This document shows, piece by piece, positions 17,599-25,762 of a DNA stretch of 64,000 bases; position 1 is the first letter of the stretch; the number at the start of each line of letters is the position of its first letter. The position numbers were made by a program, and so were the translations under genes. The notes under the pieces were generated by a model. The model had not been told where the DNA came from. It did no database searches and saw only the letters and a program-made list of their open reading frames with translations. Where the stretch lies: the NCBI GenBank assembly GCA_965197665.1, contig CBDANO010000004.1:451838-515837 (forward strand), written 5' to 3'. The DNA comes from CBDANO01 sp965197665 (GTDB lineage: Bacteria; Chloroflexota; Dehalococcoidia; Lucifugimonadales; UBA3495).

Positions 17599-18288
17599 TT
17601 AGGTTTTTCTAACCCAGAAAGCGCAGTGCCGCATCGGCTTGGGGTCTTTGAAATATAGAAAGCCGCCCATGCGGCCTCTCGAGTCCGCTTTGATCAACTT
17701 GCAACCGCAGCCTTCGAGGACCTGGAGGAGCCGCTTTTCATCGTAGAGCCCGAAGGTGCGGTCTATTCCGTCTTTTCCATAAGCAGCGTCGACAACGGTC
17801 TCGACCCCGTTGCCGTTCTTGAACATCAACTGCAACACGCCCCCCGGGCGGAGGACCCGGGTCAACTCAGGCAAGGTGACTCTCTTGGTCACGGTTTCGG
17901 GAATGTGCTGGATCACAGCGTTGCACATAGCCAGGTCGAAGAAAGCATCGGGGTAGGGGAGCGCGTGCCCGATATCGGACACCTGAAGCCGGTCGGCGAT
18001 TTCAGGATGTAGGTCTTTGGCCATCTGTATATTCTCGGCCACGGCGTCAACTCCATACATGTCGAAACCGCGGCTCCGCATCAAATGAACGTCCCTGGCG
18101 CCGGCGCCGCAGCCTGCATCCAGACCTCGAGGACCGGGGGCCAATTCCATCAAGCGGTTCAGCAGGTCCATGTCCCCCTTGAGGTTACGATGGGAGCAGT
18201 CGGTATACACGGAGTGGACAAATCCATGGGACAATTCCGAGTACCGCTGGTTATAGCGCCGGTAGAAATCGAGGGCTTCGGTGGTCAT
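17599..18288 (-). CDS. SAM-dependent methyltransferase
   Basis: 229 residues, ATG at 18288 with GGGAGG at good spacing. Class I methyltransferase: motif I LDAGCGAGARD (about 55-65), motif II with acidic YGVDAV, LPYPDAFFDLAMCNAVIQHI as post-I/motif IV, and LRPGGVLQLMF as motif V/VI. The substrate-binding N-terminus (YRRYNQRYSELSHGF) is not diagnostic. It could act on a small molecule. It is divergent from the repeat region upstream and convergent with the PfkB-like gene. Confidence 0.82.
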   Translation of the reverse strand: MTTEALDFYRRYNQRYSELSHGFVHSVYTDCSHRNLKGDMDLLNRLMELAPGPRGLDAGCGAGARDVHLMRSRGFDMYGVDAVAENIQMAKDLHPEIADRLQVSDIGHALPYPDAFFDLAMCNAVIQHIPETVTKRVTLPELTRVLRPGGVLQLMFKNGNGVETVVDAAYGKDGIDRTFGLYDEKRLLQVLEGCGCKLIKADSRGRMGGFLYFKDPKPMRHCAFWVRKT

Positions 18289-18469
18289 CTACACCTCCCT
18301 TGAGCTTGAACGGCAGATAGACCTATCGACCGCGAGTTTAGGCAGCATCGCTTCCACTGCCCAAGCAGTCCGTTGCGGTGCTGAATATATTCGCCGCCGC
18401 TTGGTATGTCAAGTTGCACGGCGGCCCTGTACCGGGGGTTTACGGTTTGGGACTTACCGGCGGCCAAGG

Positions 18470-18560
18470 TCCGACATAACCCGTCTTCAACGAGAGAAAT
18501 GGAGTGGGGCAACCTTGCGTTACGTCTGGACGGGCGATAAAAAACCTGCAGACGCGGTTA
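18470..18560 (+). mobile_element. Partial element copy D, lacking the palindrome
   Basis: The block CCCGTCTTCAACGAGAG matches copy C, then jumps to AGTGGGGCAACC and continues through the right end (ACGTCTGGACGGGCGATAAA, then a decayed terminal repeat). The central hairpin is cleanly missing. The right end GCGGTTA supplies the TAA stop of the acetamidase gene (18558-18560). Sequence from 18410 to 18470 may be a decayed left end. Confidence 0.6.
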
Positions 18561-19673
18561 GCTAACGAAAATATCCAGGGGTAGAAACGCCGATACTACG
18601 AAGTTGGGCACGTCTACGACCTCGCTGATCTTCAAGTCGACGGCCACGCTGCAAATGCAGTAGGCCTGCTCCCGGGACCAACCTCTTTCTTGAAGTAGCT
18701 GTATCATGGTTAGCAAAGCGTTCTTTGCCGCTAGGGTCGCGTTCTCGGACTCGTTGACCCCGTCGGCTATGCACATGCCGGTGGAGGCCAGGAAACGGCG
18801 CGGGGCGGCCATTTCGGGGCTGGTGAAGTAGTCGTCCCGCTCGAAAATGGGGAATTGCAGGTTTCGCCTCGCCGCCTCGCCTTTGCGGACCTGGAAGCTG
18901 GCGTGAAAGGTGCAGTCCATCTCGATGGCCGTGCCGCAGCACTCCGAGTCGCCTTGGGCGTAGTGGCCGTCTCCCGCGGAAAACAAGGCCCCTTCGGTAA
19001 AAACGGGCAGCAACAACCTGGTACCGGCGGTAAGCTGCTTGATGTCCATATTGCCGCCGTGTTCCCTGGGGGGAATGGTCCGCAGCCCCTCGGAAGCTAT
19101 GGGTTCGGCGGCCGGCACAGCGCCGGCGGGGTTGGGGCCCACCACGGCGCCGCCCCGCCGGAGCAGCTCGTCCTCTCGCAATTCAATCTCTCGCCGCATC
19201 TCCCGGGACGGGGCGACGCCTATCGTTCCCATGAAGGACGCCTCCGAAATCCGCACCCCGGGGAGCTGGGGGGATTCGGCGAACCCGTCCTTCATGTTCC
19301 AATGGACTATGTACGGTTCCAAGAAGTAGTCCCTGAGAAAACCGAACCCGGGGATTATCACGGTGAATCCCCAGCTTCCCGGTTCGATCCGGAGGATGTT
19401 AACCTCGAGCAAGTCCCCCGGCTCCGCGCCTTGGACGTAGACCGGGCCGGTCAAAGGGTGGACCAACCCCAGGTCTATGGCGCCCAAGTCTCCGGCTTTG
19501 GAGCTTGGCGTAACCCCCCCGTCGATGGCATTCCTAGTCTGAAGGACGACTTCTTCACCTGGGGCCGCCTCCAAGACCGGGGGTATGTCGGGGTGCCAAC
19601 GGTTATGTCCCTTGGTGGGCTCGTCGGCGCATTGCTTGGTATAGTCCAACTCGATGCTTTTCAATTTCTTCAC
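18558..19673 (-). CDS. Acetamidase/formamidase family protein
   Basis: 371 residues, GTG start. Members hydrolyse formamide or acetamide to ammonia and the acid. Family motifs: HPLTGPVYVQGAEPGDLLEV (about 72-91), RIEPGSWGFTVIIPGFGFL, SFMGTIGVAP, PPREHGGNMD, LFSAGDGHYAQGDSE and the C-terminal LTMIQLLQERGWSREQAY. All are intact and the length is typical for the shorter form. It could feed nitrogen metabolism together with the urease at 62251, though they are far apart. Its stop codon TAA lies exactly at the end of repeat copy D. Confidence 0.87.
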   Translation of the reverse strand: MKKLKSIELDYTKQCADEPTKGHNRWHPDIPPVLEAAPGEEVVLQTRNAIDGGVTPSSKAGDLGAIDLGLVHPLTGPVYVQGAEPGDLLEVNILRIEPGSWGFTVIIPGFGFLRDYFLEPYIVHWNMKDGFAESPQLPGVRISEASFMGTIGVAPSREMRREIELREDELLRRGGAVVGPNPAGAVPAAEPIASEGLRTIPPREHGGNMDIKQLTAGTRLLLPVFTEGALFSAGDGHYAQGDSECCGTAIEMDCTFHASFQVRKGEAARRNLQFPIFERDDYFTSPEMAAPRRFLASTGMCIADGVNESENATLAAKNALLTMIQLLQERGWSREQAYCICSVAVDLKISEVVDVPNFVVSAFLPLDIFVS

Positions 19674-19958
19674 CTCGCCGCAAACTGCTGCAAACTCCTT
19701 TAGAAACTCCTTATTGAAGAAGCAGCATTATAGCTTACTCCGGTTGGCCGCCCAACTACCGGTCAATCGACGCAAGCCGTCAGCCGGGGCACTGCCCGTG
19801 AACGGTTTCGGCCGGAGCGCCCCAGGTTGACGGTCTCGCCGAAACCCTGGATACTGGCCGAGGCGGCCTCTCGTCGAGTTGACCGGCAAGAAGATAGCAA
19901 GACTGGGCTTCATAGGCCGTTACCGCGGCCCAATATCCCACCCAAAGGAGGAAGGAAC

Positions 19959-20828
19959 ATGCGAGTTGGCGCGATTTTCCCGCAGCTTGAAATCGGCGCG
20001 GACCCGGCGGGAGTACGAGATTTTGCTCAAGCTACCGAGTCCCTGGGCTACGATCACTTGCTGGCCTTCGACCACGTGCTGGGGGCCGACGCCAGCAAAC
20101 GAGATAAATGGGAGTGGCCCTATAGCCACGTCGACATGTTCCATGAGGTCTTCGTAATGTTCGGTTACCTGGCCGGGTTCACCGAGAAGGTCGAGTTGAC
20201 CACCGGGGTCCTGATTTTGGGCCAACGCCAGACGGCTCTGGTAGCCAAGCAAGCCGCCGAGGTGGATGTCTTGAGCGGCGGCAGGCTTCGCCTGGGGATC
20301 GGCGTAGGCTGGAACGCCGTAGAGTACGAAGCTCTGGGGGAGAGCTTCCGGAACCGGGGACGCCGCTGTGAGGAGCAAATCGAGCTTATGCGCACCCTTT
20401 GGACCGACGACGTGGTGACCTTCCAAGGCCGCTACCATCAAGTCACCGACGCCGGAATCAATCCCTTGCCGGTGCAGAGGCCGATTCCCGTCTGGTTTGG
20501 CGGCGGGGCCGAGGCGGTAGTCCGCCGCTTGGCCCGCATCGGCGACGGCTGGTTCCCGTCGTTTGAACCCGACGGCGCCGGACAAGAACGCATGGGGCAG
20601 ATGTGGGAATATGCCAAGCAGGCCGGGCGCGACCCCAAGGAAGTAGGCGTCGAGGGGCGCATCAGCTTGGCCGACCAGAAAGACCCTGACGAATGGCAAA
20701 AGTCAGCCGAAGCCTGGAAGAGGGCTGGCGCTAGTCACGTGACAGTCAACACGATGGGCGTAGGTCTGGAGGGGCCGGGGCAACACATCGAGGCCATCAG
20801 CAAGTTCAAGGAGGCCGTTTCCGGCTAA
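19959..20828 (+). CDS. LLM-class F420-dependent oxidoreductase
   Basis: 289 residues from the ATG at 19959, with AAAGGAGGAAGG upstream. Luciferase-like monooxygenase fold (TIM barrel) of the group that mainly uses coenzyme F420. Visible: FAQATESLGYDHLLAFDHVLG (about 25-45), LTTGVLILGQRQTALVAKQAAEVDVLSGGRLRLGIGVGW, and PIPVWFGGGAEAVVRRLARIGDGW. Substrate unknown. The start 44 codons upstream in the same frame is rejected because it lacks a ribosome-binding site. It is convergent with coaBC. Confidence 0.85.
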   Translation: MRVGAIFPQLEIGADPAGVRDFAQATESLGYDHLLAFDHVLGADASKRDKWEWPYSHVDMFHEVFVMFGYLAGFTEKVELTTGVLILGQRQTALVAKQAAEVDVLSGGRLRLGIGVGWNAVEYEALGESFRNRGRRCEEQIELMRTLWTDDVVTFQGRYHQVTDAGINPLPVQRPIPVWFGGGAEAVVRRLARIGDGWFPSFEPDGAGQERMGQMWEYAKQAGRDPKEVGVEGRISLADQKDPDEWQKSAEAWKRAGASHVTVNTMGVGLEGPGQHIEAISKFKEAVSG

Positions 20829-20880
20829 TACCGGAGCAGGCCCGAGTGGTTCTCGCCCATTCAAGACCAAGAAATTGAGG

Positions 20881-22077
20881 CTAGTGCCGGAAGAGAGTCA
20901 AGACCCGGTCCAATATCCGATGGCCTACCTCATATTTGGTCAGCAGGGGCAACTCCTCTATCCCCAGGTCTCTGTCGATCAGGACCACTCTGTTGGTGTC
21001 GACGCCAAAACCGCTGTCGGCGGCGGTAATGTCATTGGCCGCTATCAAGTCCAGGCCCTTGCTCCGCACCTTTGACTTGGCGTTCGGCAACAGGTCCCCG
21101 CTCTCCGCGGAAAACCCAACCTTGACGAAGCTGCCCGTTGCCGCTTCCAGAATATCCACGGTCTTGGTTAAATCGACGGATAGACCGTCGCCGGACTTCT
21201 TGATCTTCCGGTCCGACGGGGCGACGGGGCGGTAGTCGGCCACGGCGGCGGCCATGATTAGTGCGTCTGCATGTTGGACCTGCCGCAACACGGCATCGCA
21301 CATTTCCTGAGCCGTTCTTACCCTTATCGTGTTTATTAGGGCCGGGTCCGCCAGTCCGGCCGCGGCTGTGACCAGAACGACGGCCGCGCCCCGGTCCCGG
21401 GCGGCCTCGGCCAAAGCGTAGCCCATTTTCCCCGAGGAGTGGTTTGTGATCACCCGGACCGGGTCGATGGCCTCCATGGTCCCGCCGGCGCTAACCACGA
21501 TGGTCCGGCCGGCCAAGTCTCCCCCTATTCCCAGCGTCGCGGCGGCGTGGCCGATTAGCTCGGGCGTCTCCAGAAGCCGCCCCATGCCCGTCAGTCCCGA
21601 CGAAAGCCTACCGGAGGCGGGCCCGGCGATGACCACTCCCCTGTCCCTGAGCTTGGCCAGGTTCTCCTGAGTGGCCGGGTGGTCGTACATGTTGCCGTCC
21701 ATGGCCGGGGCCGCCAAGACCGGCGCCTTGGTCGCAATCACCGTGGTTGTGAGGGCGTCGTCGGCCAAGCCAAGGGCCAGCTTGGCGATGCAATGGACGG
21801 TGGCGGGCGCAATTACTACCAGGTCGGCCCGCTGGGCCAGAGCCACGTGCTCGCTGCCGAACTCCGAGTTGCTGTCGAAGCCGTCGGTCACCACCTCCCG
21901 GTGAGTAATAGCGCGGAAGGCCAGGGGCGTTACGAACTTGGTGGCCCCGTAGCTCATTATCGTATCCACCAACGCGCCGGCCTGGGTCATCTTGCTTGCC
22001 AAGTCCAAGGCTTTATAGCAAGCGATGCTGCCGGTTACTCCGAGGACTATGTGTTTGTTCGATAGCGGTCCGGCCAC
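20881..22077 (-). CDS. coaBC: CoaBC, phosphopantothenoylcysteine synthase/decarboxylase
   Basis: 398 residues, GTG start. Catalyses two steps of coenzyme A synthesis. Residues 1-185 are the flavin decarboxylase (CoaC): VTGSIACYKA, active-site His 77 (SEHVAL), PATVHCIAK, then PAMDGNMY and GRLSSGLTGMGRL. Residues ~190-398 are the CTP-dependent synthase (CoaB): VSAGGTMEAIDPVRVITNHSSGKMG and AAVADYRP. In E. coli the two other catalytic residues are Asn (PxMN) and Cys (ACG); here they are Asp 127 and Ser 160. It lies downstream of coaX, likely one operon. Confidence 0.92.
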   Translation of the reverse strand: MAGPLSNKHIVLGVTGSIACYKALDLASKMTQAGALVDTIMSYGATKFVTPLAFRAITHREVVTDGFDSNSEFGSEHVALAQRADLVVIAPATVHCIAKLALGLADDALTTTVIATKAPVLAAPAMDGNMYDHPATQENLAKLRDRGVVIAGPASGRLSSGLTGMGRLLETPELIGHAAATLGIGGDLAGRTIVVSAGGTMEAIDPVRVITNHSSGKMGYALAEAARDRGAAVVLVTAAAGLADPALINTIRVRTAQEMCDAVLRQVQHADALIMAAAVADYRPVAPSDRKIKKSGDGLSVDLTKTVDILEAATGSFVKVGFSAESGDLLPNAKSKVRSKGLDLIAANDITAADSGFGVDTNRVVLIDRDLGIEELPLLTKYEVGHRILDRVLTLFRH

Positions 22078-22265
22078 AATTTCCCCTAGGGCCGAGTGGG
22101 CTCGGTCAGGCCTTTGGTCAAACGCCCGGTCGGGACCCCGGGGTTACCCGCAGGAAGAGGCGGGCTCATCTCTGCCTAACAATGGCAACCTGCCCAAGGT
22201 TGGCCCCGTTACGCCCGGCCTCGCGTTTGATCGCTGGGATTGGACGAATCGCATTTGGTCAGGGG

Positions 22266-23072
22266 CTAACGCCCCTTGGCGTCCGGCTGCAAGGATGACA
22301 CCGCCGGTTGCTGTTTCATTTCATGAATCAGCCGCAGGCCGATGAGAGTCAAGTCAGGGTTAATGTGGTCGAAGATCCGCGATTCCTGGGATATGATGTC
22401 GGCCAAGCCCCCGGTCCCGACCACCTTGGAGTGTTGGCCCAACTCTTGCTTGAACCGCGCTACTATCCCTTCCACCAATCCGGCGTACCCGAAGACCAGC
22501 CCCGACTGGAGGGCCAAAGACGTGTTCTGGCCGATGGCCGATTTGGGGGCAACAAGTTCCACACGGCGCAGTTGGGAAGTGTTGAGGAACAGGGCTTCGG
22601 CGGCCACCTGAACCCCGGGAGCGATGGCGCCGCCCAAGTACACGCCCTCTTTCGAGATTGCGTCGAAAACGGTGGCGGTGCCAAAGTCCACGACGATTAC
22701 CGGTGCGCCGTACAACTCGATGGCGGCCACCGCGTCCACTATCCGGTCGGAGCCGACGTCCCGCGGGTTATCGTATTGAATACGAAGCCCGGTGCGCACG
22801 CCGGCCGAGACCCACAAGGGCTTGGCGCCAAAGAAGACGCGGCACACTTGGTCGAGGATGGGAGTCAACGGCGGTACCACGCTGCACATGCTGACGCGAT
22901 CGATACCGGCCGGGTCCACTCCATTGAGGTTTAGCAGGTTGGTGATCAACAAACCGTACTCATCGGCCAACCTGCGAGTGTCGGTGGCAATCCGCAAAGT
23001 GGTGGTCAGCCGTTCCCCGTCGAACACTCCCAGGGTGAGCATACTGTTACCGATGTCGATGGCAAGCAACAT
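22266..23072 (-). CDS. coaX: Type III pantothenate kinase
   Basis: 268 residues, ATG at 23072. Phosphorylates pantothenate, the first step of CoA synthesis. ASKHA-fold motifs: AIDIGNSML at the N-terminus, NPRDVGSDRIVDAVAA (about 101-116), VVDFGTATVFD (about 125-135), GGAIAPGV and a C-terminal GTGGL. The gene is followed by coaBC on the same strand after 188 nt. A short hairpin (AGGGGC-GTTA-GCCCCT on the coding strand) overlaps the stop codon. Confidence 0.92.
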   Translation of the reverse strand: MLLAIDIGNSMLTLGVFDGERLTTTLRIATDTRRLADEYGLLITNLLNLNGVDPAGIDRVSMCSVVPPLTPILDQVCRVFFGAKPLWVSAGVRTGLRIQYDNPRDVGSDRIVDAVAAIELYGAPVIVVDFGTATVFDAISKEGVYLGGAIAPGVQVAAEALFLNTSQLRRVELVAPKSAIGQNTSLALQSGLVFGYAGLVEGIVARFKQELGQHSKVVGTGGLADIISQESRIFDHINPDLTLIGLRLIHEMKQQPAVSSLQPDAKGR

Positions 23073-23120
23073 GGTGGTTTCAGGGCCGTTTCACGGCTGT
23101 TGAGGCTATTTGTGAAGCCG

Positions 23121-23149
23121 ATTATACGTTACGCTTCCCACAGCAGCAA
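23121..23149 (-). promoter_or_regulatory. Promoter of coaX
   Basis: On the minus strand TTGCTG, 17-bp spacer, perfect TATAAT. Transcription would start about 40 nt before the coaX ATG. Confidence 0.65.
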
Positions 23150-23242
23150 CGCAAGCTATGGGTTTGGATGGAGGGAAGTGCAAAACTGACGCTGGGCCAG
23201 GGCGGTGATGTTAGGATGGAAGCATCCTAAAAGAGAGGTTTC

Positions 23243-23515
23243 ATGATCGTGGTAAAGGAAACGAGGATTGTCTTTGATCTGAGCGACACCAAGGCTCTCC
23301 GGCTGAAGTACTCGCATTGCGGGAGAGAAGCTGTTCTACCCATTGCGAGAACCGAGGTCCCGAAGCAGTGCCCGTTATGTCACAACGATTGGGAGGTAGA
23401 CTATCCTGGCAACAGTCGAGGGGATAACTGGCAGCTTGTGGACGTCATGCAGAGGTTTCTGAAAGCAGAGCATCCTCGAATGACCGTCCGTTTCGAGGTC
23501 GACGGCGAAGGGTAA
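23243..23515 (+). CDS. Small hypothetical protein with cysteine knuckles
   Basis: 90 residues, ATG with GAGAGG upstream. It contains YSHCGRE near residue 26 and CPLCHNDW near 50, which could form a zinc site though one knuckle has only a single Cys. The end is acidic. I do not recognise the family. It is 82 nt upstream of the HicA/HicB-like pair and on the same strand, so it may belong to the same small mobile cassette; this is only suggested by position. Confidence 0.6.
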   Translation: MIVVKETRIVFDLSDTKALRLKYSHCGREAVLPIARTEVPKQCPLCHNDWEVDYPGNSRGDNWQLVDVMQRFLKAEHPRMTVRFEVDGEG

Positions 23516-23563
23516 CCTGCGAGGCGGGCCTGGGGAATCAGACGAAAACCCCCGCAGTAACTC

Positions 23564-23593
23564 TTGACACGGTAGCAGGCCGTGGCATGATGA
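23564..23593 (+). promoter_or_regulatory. Promoter/operator of the hicA-hicB pair
   Basis: A perfect -35 box TTGACA (23564-23569) and a weak -10 around 23587-23593 (TGATGA). An inverted repeat CACGG-7 nt-CCGTG (23568-23584) lies between the boxes, a plausible operator. The start codon is only about 5 nt after the -10, with no ribosome-binding site, so the mRNA may be leaderless. Confidence 0.5.
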
Positions 23594-23597
23594 TGAT

Positions 23598-23837
23598 ATG
23601 GACAGGGCGGCAGAGCAAATAAGACAGAACCCCCGCAACGTCCGCTTCAACGACCTTCGTAAAGTCTGCGACTGGTACTTCGGGGAACCCCGGCAGAGGG
23701 GCAGCCACCTGATATACCAGACGCCCTGGCAGGGCCAGCCTGTGGTCAACATCCAGTCCCACAGGGGCATGGCGAAGGTCTACCAGGTTCGGCAGGTACT
23801 CAAAGCAATCGACAAACTGGAGGAGCTTGATGGCTGA
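23598..23837 (+). CDS. hicA: HicA-like mRNA interferase toxin
   Basis: 79 residues. HicA toxins are small double-stranded-RNA-binding-fold RNases that cut mRNA on the ribosome. The key RxRGSHxIY motif with the catalytic His (RQRGSHLIYQ, about 35-44) is present, followed by VNIQSHRG and VRQVLKAI, as in the family. It has a longer N-terminus than many HicA proteins. It overlaps the partner gene by 8 nt. No ribosome-binding site is visible; a leaderless transcript is possible. Confidence 0.75.
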   Translation: MDRAAEQIRQNPRNVRFNDLRKVCDWYFGEPRQRGSHLIYQTPWQGQPVVNIQSHRGMAKVYQVRQVLKAIDKLEELDG

Positions 23838-24045
23838 GATTTCAGACCGATACACCTATCGGGTCTTCTGGTCTGAGGAGGACCAGGAATACGTCGGGGC
23901 GTGTGAGGAGTTCGAGTTGCTCAGTCACTTGGACGATACGCCGGAGAAAGCATTTGCGGGCATCCGTGACCTGGTGGCTTCCTCAGTCCAATGGTTGCGT
24001 GAGGAAAACAGGCCGGTGCCCGACCCGACACCCGCCAAGGTCTAG
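23830..24045 (+). CDS. hicB: HicB-like antitoxin
   Basis: 71 residues from the ATG at 23830, preceded by GGAGGAG inside hicA. It has the partial RNase-H-like fold of HicB: RVFWSEEDQEYVGACEEFELLSHLDDTPEKAFAGI is the typical 'YVA..PE...L...G.T.EEA' pattern. No C-terminal DNA-binding helix-turn-helix or ribbon-helix-helix follows, so this antitoxin may neutralise HicA without itself binding the promoter. Confidence 0.75.
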   Translation: MAEISDRYTYRVFWSEEDQEYVGACEEFELLSHLDDTPEKAFAGIRDLVASSVQWLREENRPVPDPTPAKV

Positions 24046-24212
24046 GCGAGCTTTGTTACCAGCCCCGGCCTCCGTACCAAGAGCCAAGACCCCGACGGGT
24101 CATTGTCATCCAACCCAACGAGTGGACCACGAATTCCCCTCTTTAGGGGGAGAGGCGGCGCGGCCTCTCTATGACGGAACTGGAACGCTAGTAAATACGT
24201 GAGAAGGAGTCC

Positions 24213-24998
24213 ATGAGCAAATTTTTAGACCGGTTGGAACAAATAACTGAGGGCGCTCCGCCCCCGATGGGATTCAGGGCGCCCCGGGGACGAAAGACTC
24301 CGGGAATGGCCCTGGTAGGCCAGGTTTCAGGGGCCGACTCGGAAGGAGTGAGCGCCCTTGCGGACTTGGAACCGGACGCGGTCTTGATTAGCGGCGCAAT
24401 CAATGCGGCGGCTAAGGAATCCGCTCAAGCCCTCAAGGACGGCGCTTCATGGGGGGTCAGAGCACCGGCCCTGAGCCAAGAAGACGCTCAAGGACTGGAA
24501 GAGGAAGGATGCGACCTGCTGGCCTTTTCTTTAGCCGGCACTCCGTTGGCCGCGGTAACGTCCGAGGAAATGGCCCGGGTCTTGTGCCTAGACAGGGACA
24601 TCGACTCTGAGCAACTGCGGGCGGTGGACACCCTGCCGGTTGACGTCTTGTTGCTGTCCGGCTTCGACGTTTCCGGAGCTTGGACCCTTGAAGACTTGCT
24701 GGCCTTGGCCCGGATCAGCTCCCGAGTGGGGAAATACATTCTTCTGGACATATCGCAGACACCGGCGGCCAAGGAACTGGAAGCCCTCCGCAACACCGGG
24801 GTCAACGGCCTAGTCGCCGACGTTGGCACCTTCGATTCTCAGGGCTTGGCCGAGTTGAAGCAAGCGCTCCTAGACATGCCGCGCCAAAAGCCCCCTAGGC
24901 GGGAAAGGGCCGCCGCGATTCTTTCTCGTTCCGCCTTCTCCCTCGAACAAAGGGACGCGCAACCGGAACCTGAACCGGAACCTGAAGAGGAAGAATAG
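24213..24998 (+). CDS. Conserved hypothetical protein, possible TIM-barrel-like fold
   Basis: 261 residues, ATG with GAAGGAG upstream. Alternating strands and helices (GMALVGQVSG, PDAVLISG, CDLLAFSL, VDVLLLSG, KYILLDIS, VNGLVADVG) suggest a (beta/alpha) barrel, but no catalytic motif is clear. The C-terminus is a low-complexity Glu/Pro tail coded by a short GAACCTGAACCG-type repeat. I do not recognise a named family. It is followed by another hypothetical gene on the same strand after 176 nt. Confidence 0.6.
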   Translation: MSKFLDRLEQITEGAPPPMGFRAPRGRKTPGMALVGQVSGADSEGVSALADLEPDAVLISGAINAAAKESAQALKDGASWGVRAPALSQEDAQGLEEEGCDLLAFSLAGTPLAAVTSEEMARVLCLDRDIDSEQLRAVDTLPVDVLLLSGFDVSGAWTLEDLLALARISSRVGKYILLDISQTPAAKELEALRNTGVNGLVADVGTFDSQGLAELKQALLDMPRQKPPRRERAAAILSRSAFSLEQRDAQPEPEPEPEEEE

Positions 24999-25174
24999 AA
25001 GGCGCACCTGCCCTCTCACGGTACCTCAAGCCTCTCTTGTAGCCCCACGCCGCGGCCCGGCGACGGACCCGCCGGTAACTCCGACGGTCACGCCCGCTGC
25101 GTCGAAAGCACCCCGTGTTAAAATATCGGCGCGGCGGTTGGCGTTCGCACTTCGAAACCGGGGGATGGACGTTG

Positions 25175-25621
25175 ATGACCGGTGATCAAGCGGGGGCGGA
25201 ACCCCCGGACCTCTACGGCCAAGTGCTGCCTGACGACGGCATAGTTGAGCTTTCCGACAGGCTGACCGGGTATATGACCGAGATTCAACTGGACGGTATG
25301 CCCGATGTCATCGGCCAAGTCTTGGACGATTTCTTGGAGCAATGCGGCGGCATTCCCGAAGACCTGACCGACCCTGATGCTTTCGACCAGATCACGAGGA
25401 ATCAGCTGGCGGTGACCCTCGCCTATCAGTTGGGCCGATTGGAAGGGCGCTCGCCGCAGGTGGTGTCGATGATCGTGCGGCAAGCCTTCGAGAAATGGGG
25501 TTCCCGCCGGGTGCCCGATTCTCCCGACATCTCCGACGAAGACCTGGAAAGCCCTAAAGAATTGGTTTATCCCAGGCTGCGCCGCTTGGACTACACCGAA
25601 CCGGGTGAGGCCAACCCTTAA
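25175..25621 (+). CDS. Hypothetical acidic protein
   Basis: 148 residues from the ATG at 25175; the frame continues upstream to 25115 without support. Strongly acidic (many Asp/Glu) and helical. LAVTLAYQLGRLEGRSPQ and MIVRQAFEKWG are the clearest amphipathic helices. No signal peptide, membrane segment or known motif. It could be a partner of the preceding gene; nothing more can be said. Confidence 0.5.
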   Translation: MTGDQAGAEPPDLYGQVLPDDGIVELSDRLTGYMTEIQLDGMPDVIGQVLDDFLEQCGGIPEDLTDPDAFDQITRNQLAVTLAYQLGRLEGRSPQVVSMIVRQAFEKWGSRRVPDSPDISDEDLESPKELVYPRLRRLDYTEPGEANP

Positions 25622-25762
25622 GCTCCTTGTCTTCATACGGCCCGTGTTCCCTACCGCTAGGCGGCCCCGTCCCCACGTTTTCCCAAGCGGGAACGAAGGG
25701 TCTTCTGGCCTGAGGCCGCGCTCCCCAAACGCCCCTCTTCGGCAGGTAAAAAGGAGAAACTG

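Noticed and set aside
18855..19703. 282-codon open frame antisense to the acetamidase gene
   Set aside because: Same reason; the minus-strand protein has all family motifs.
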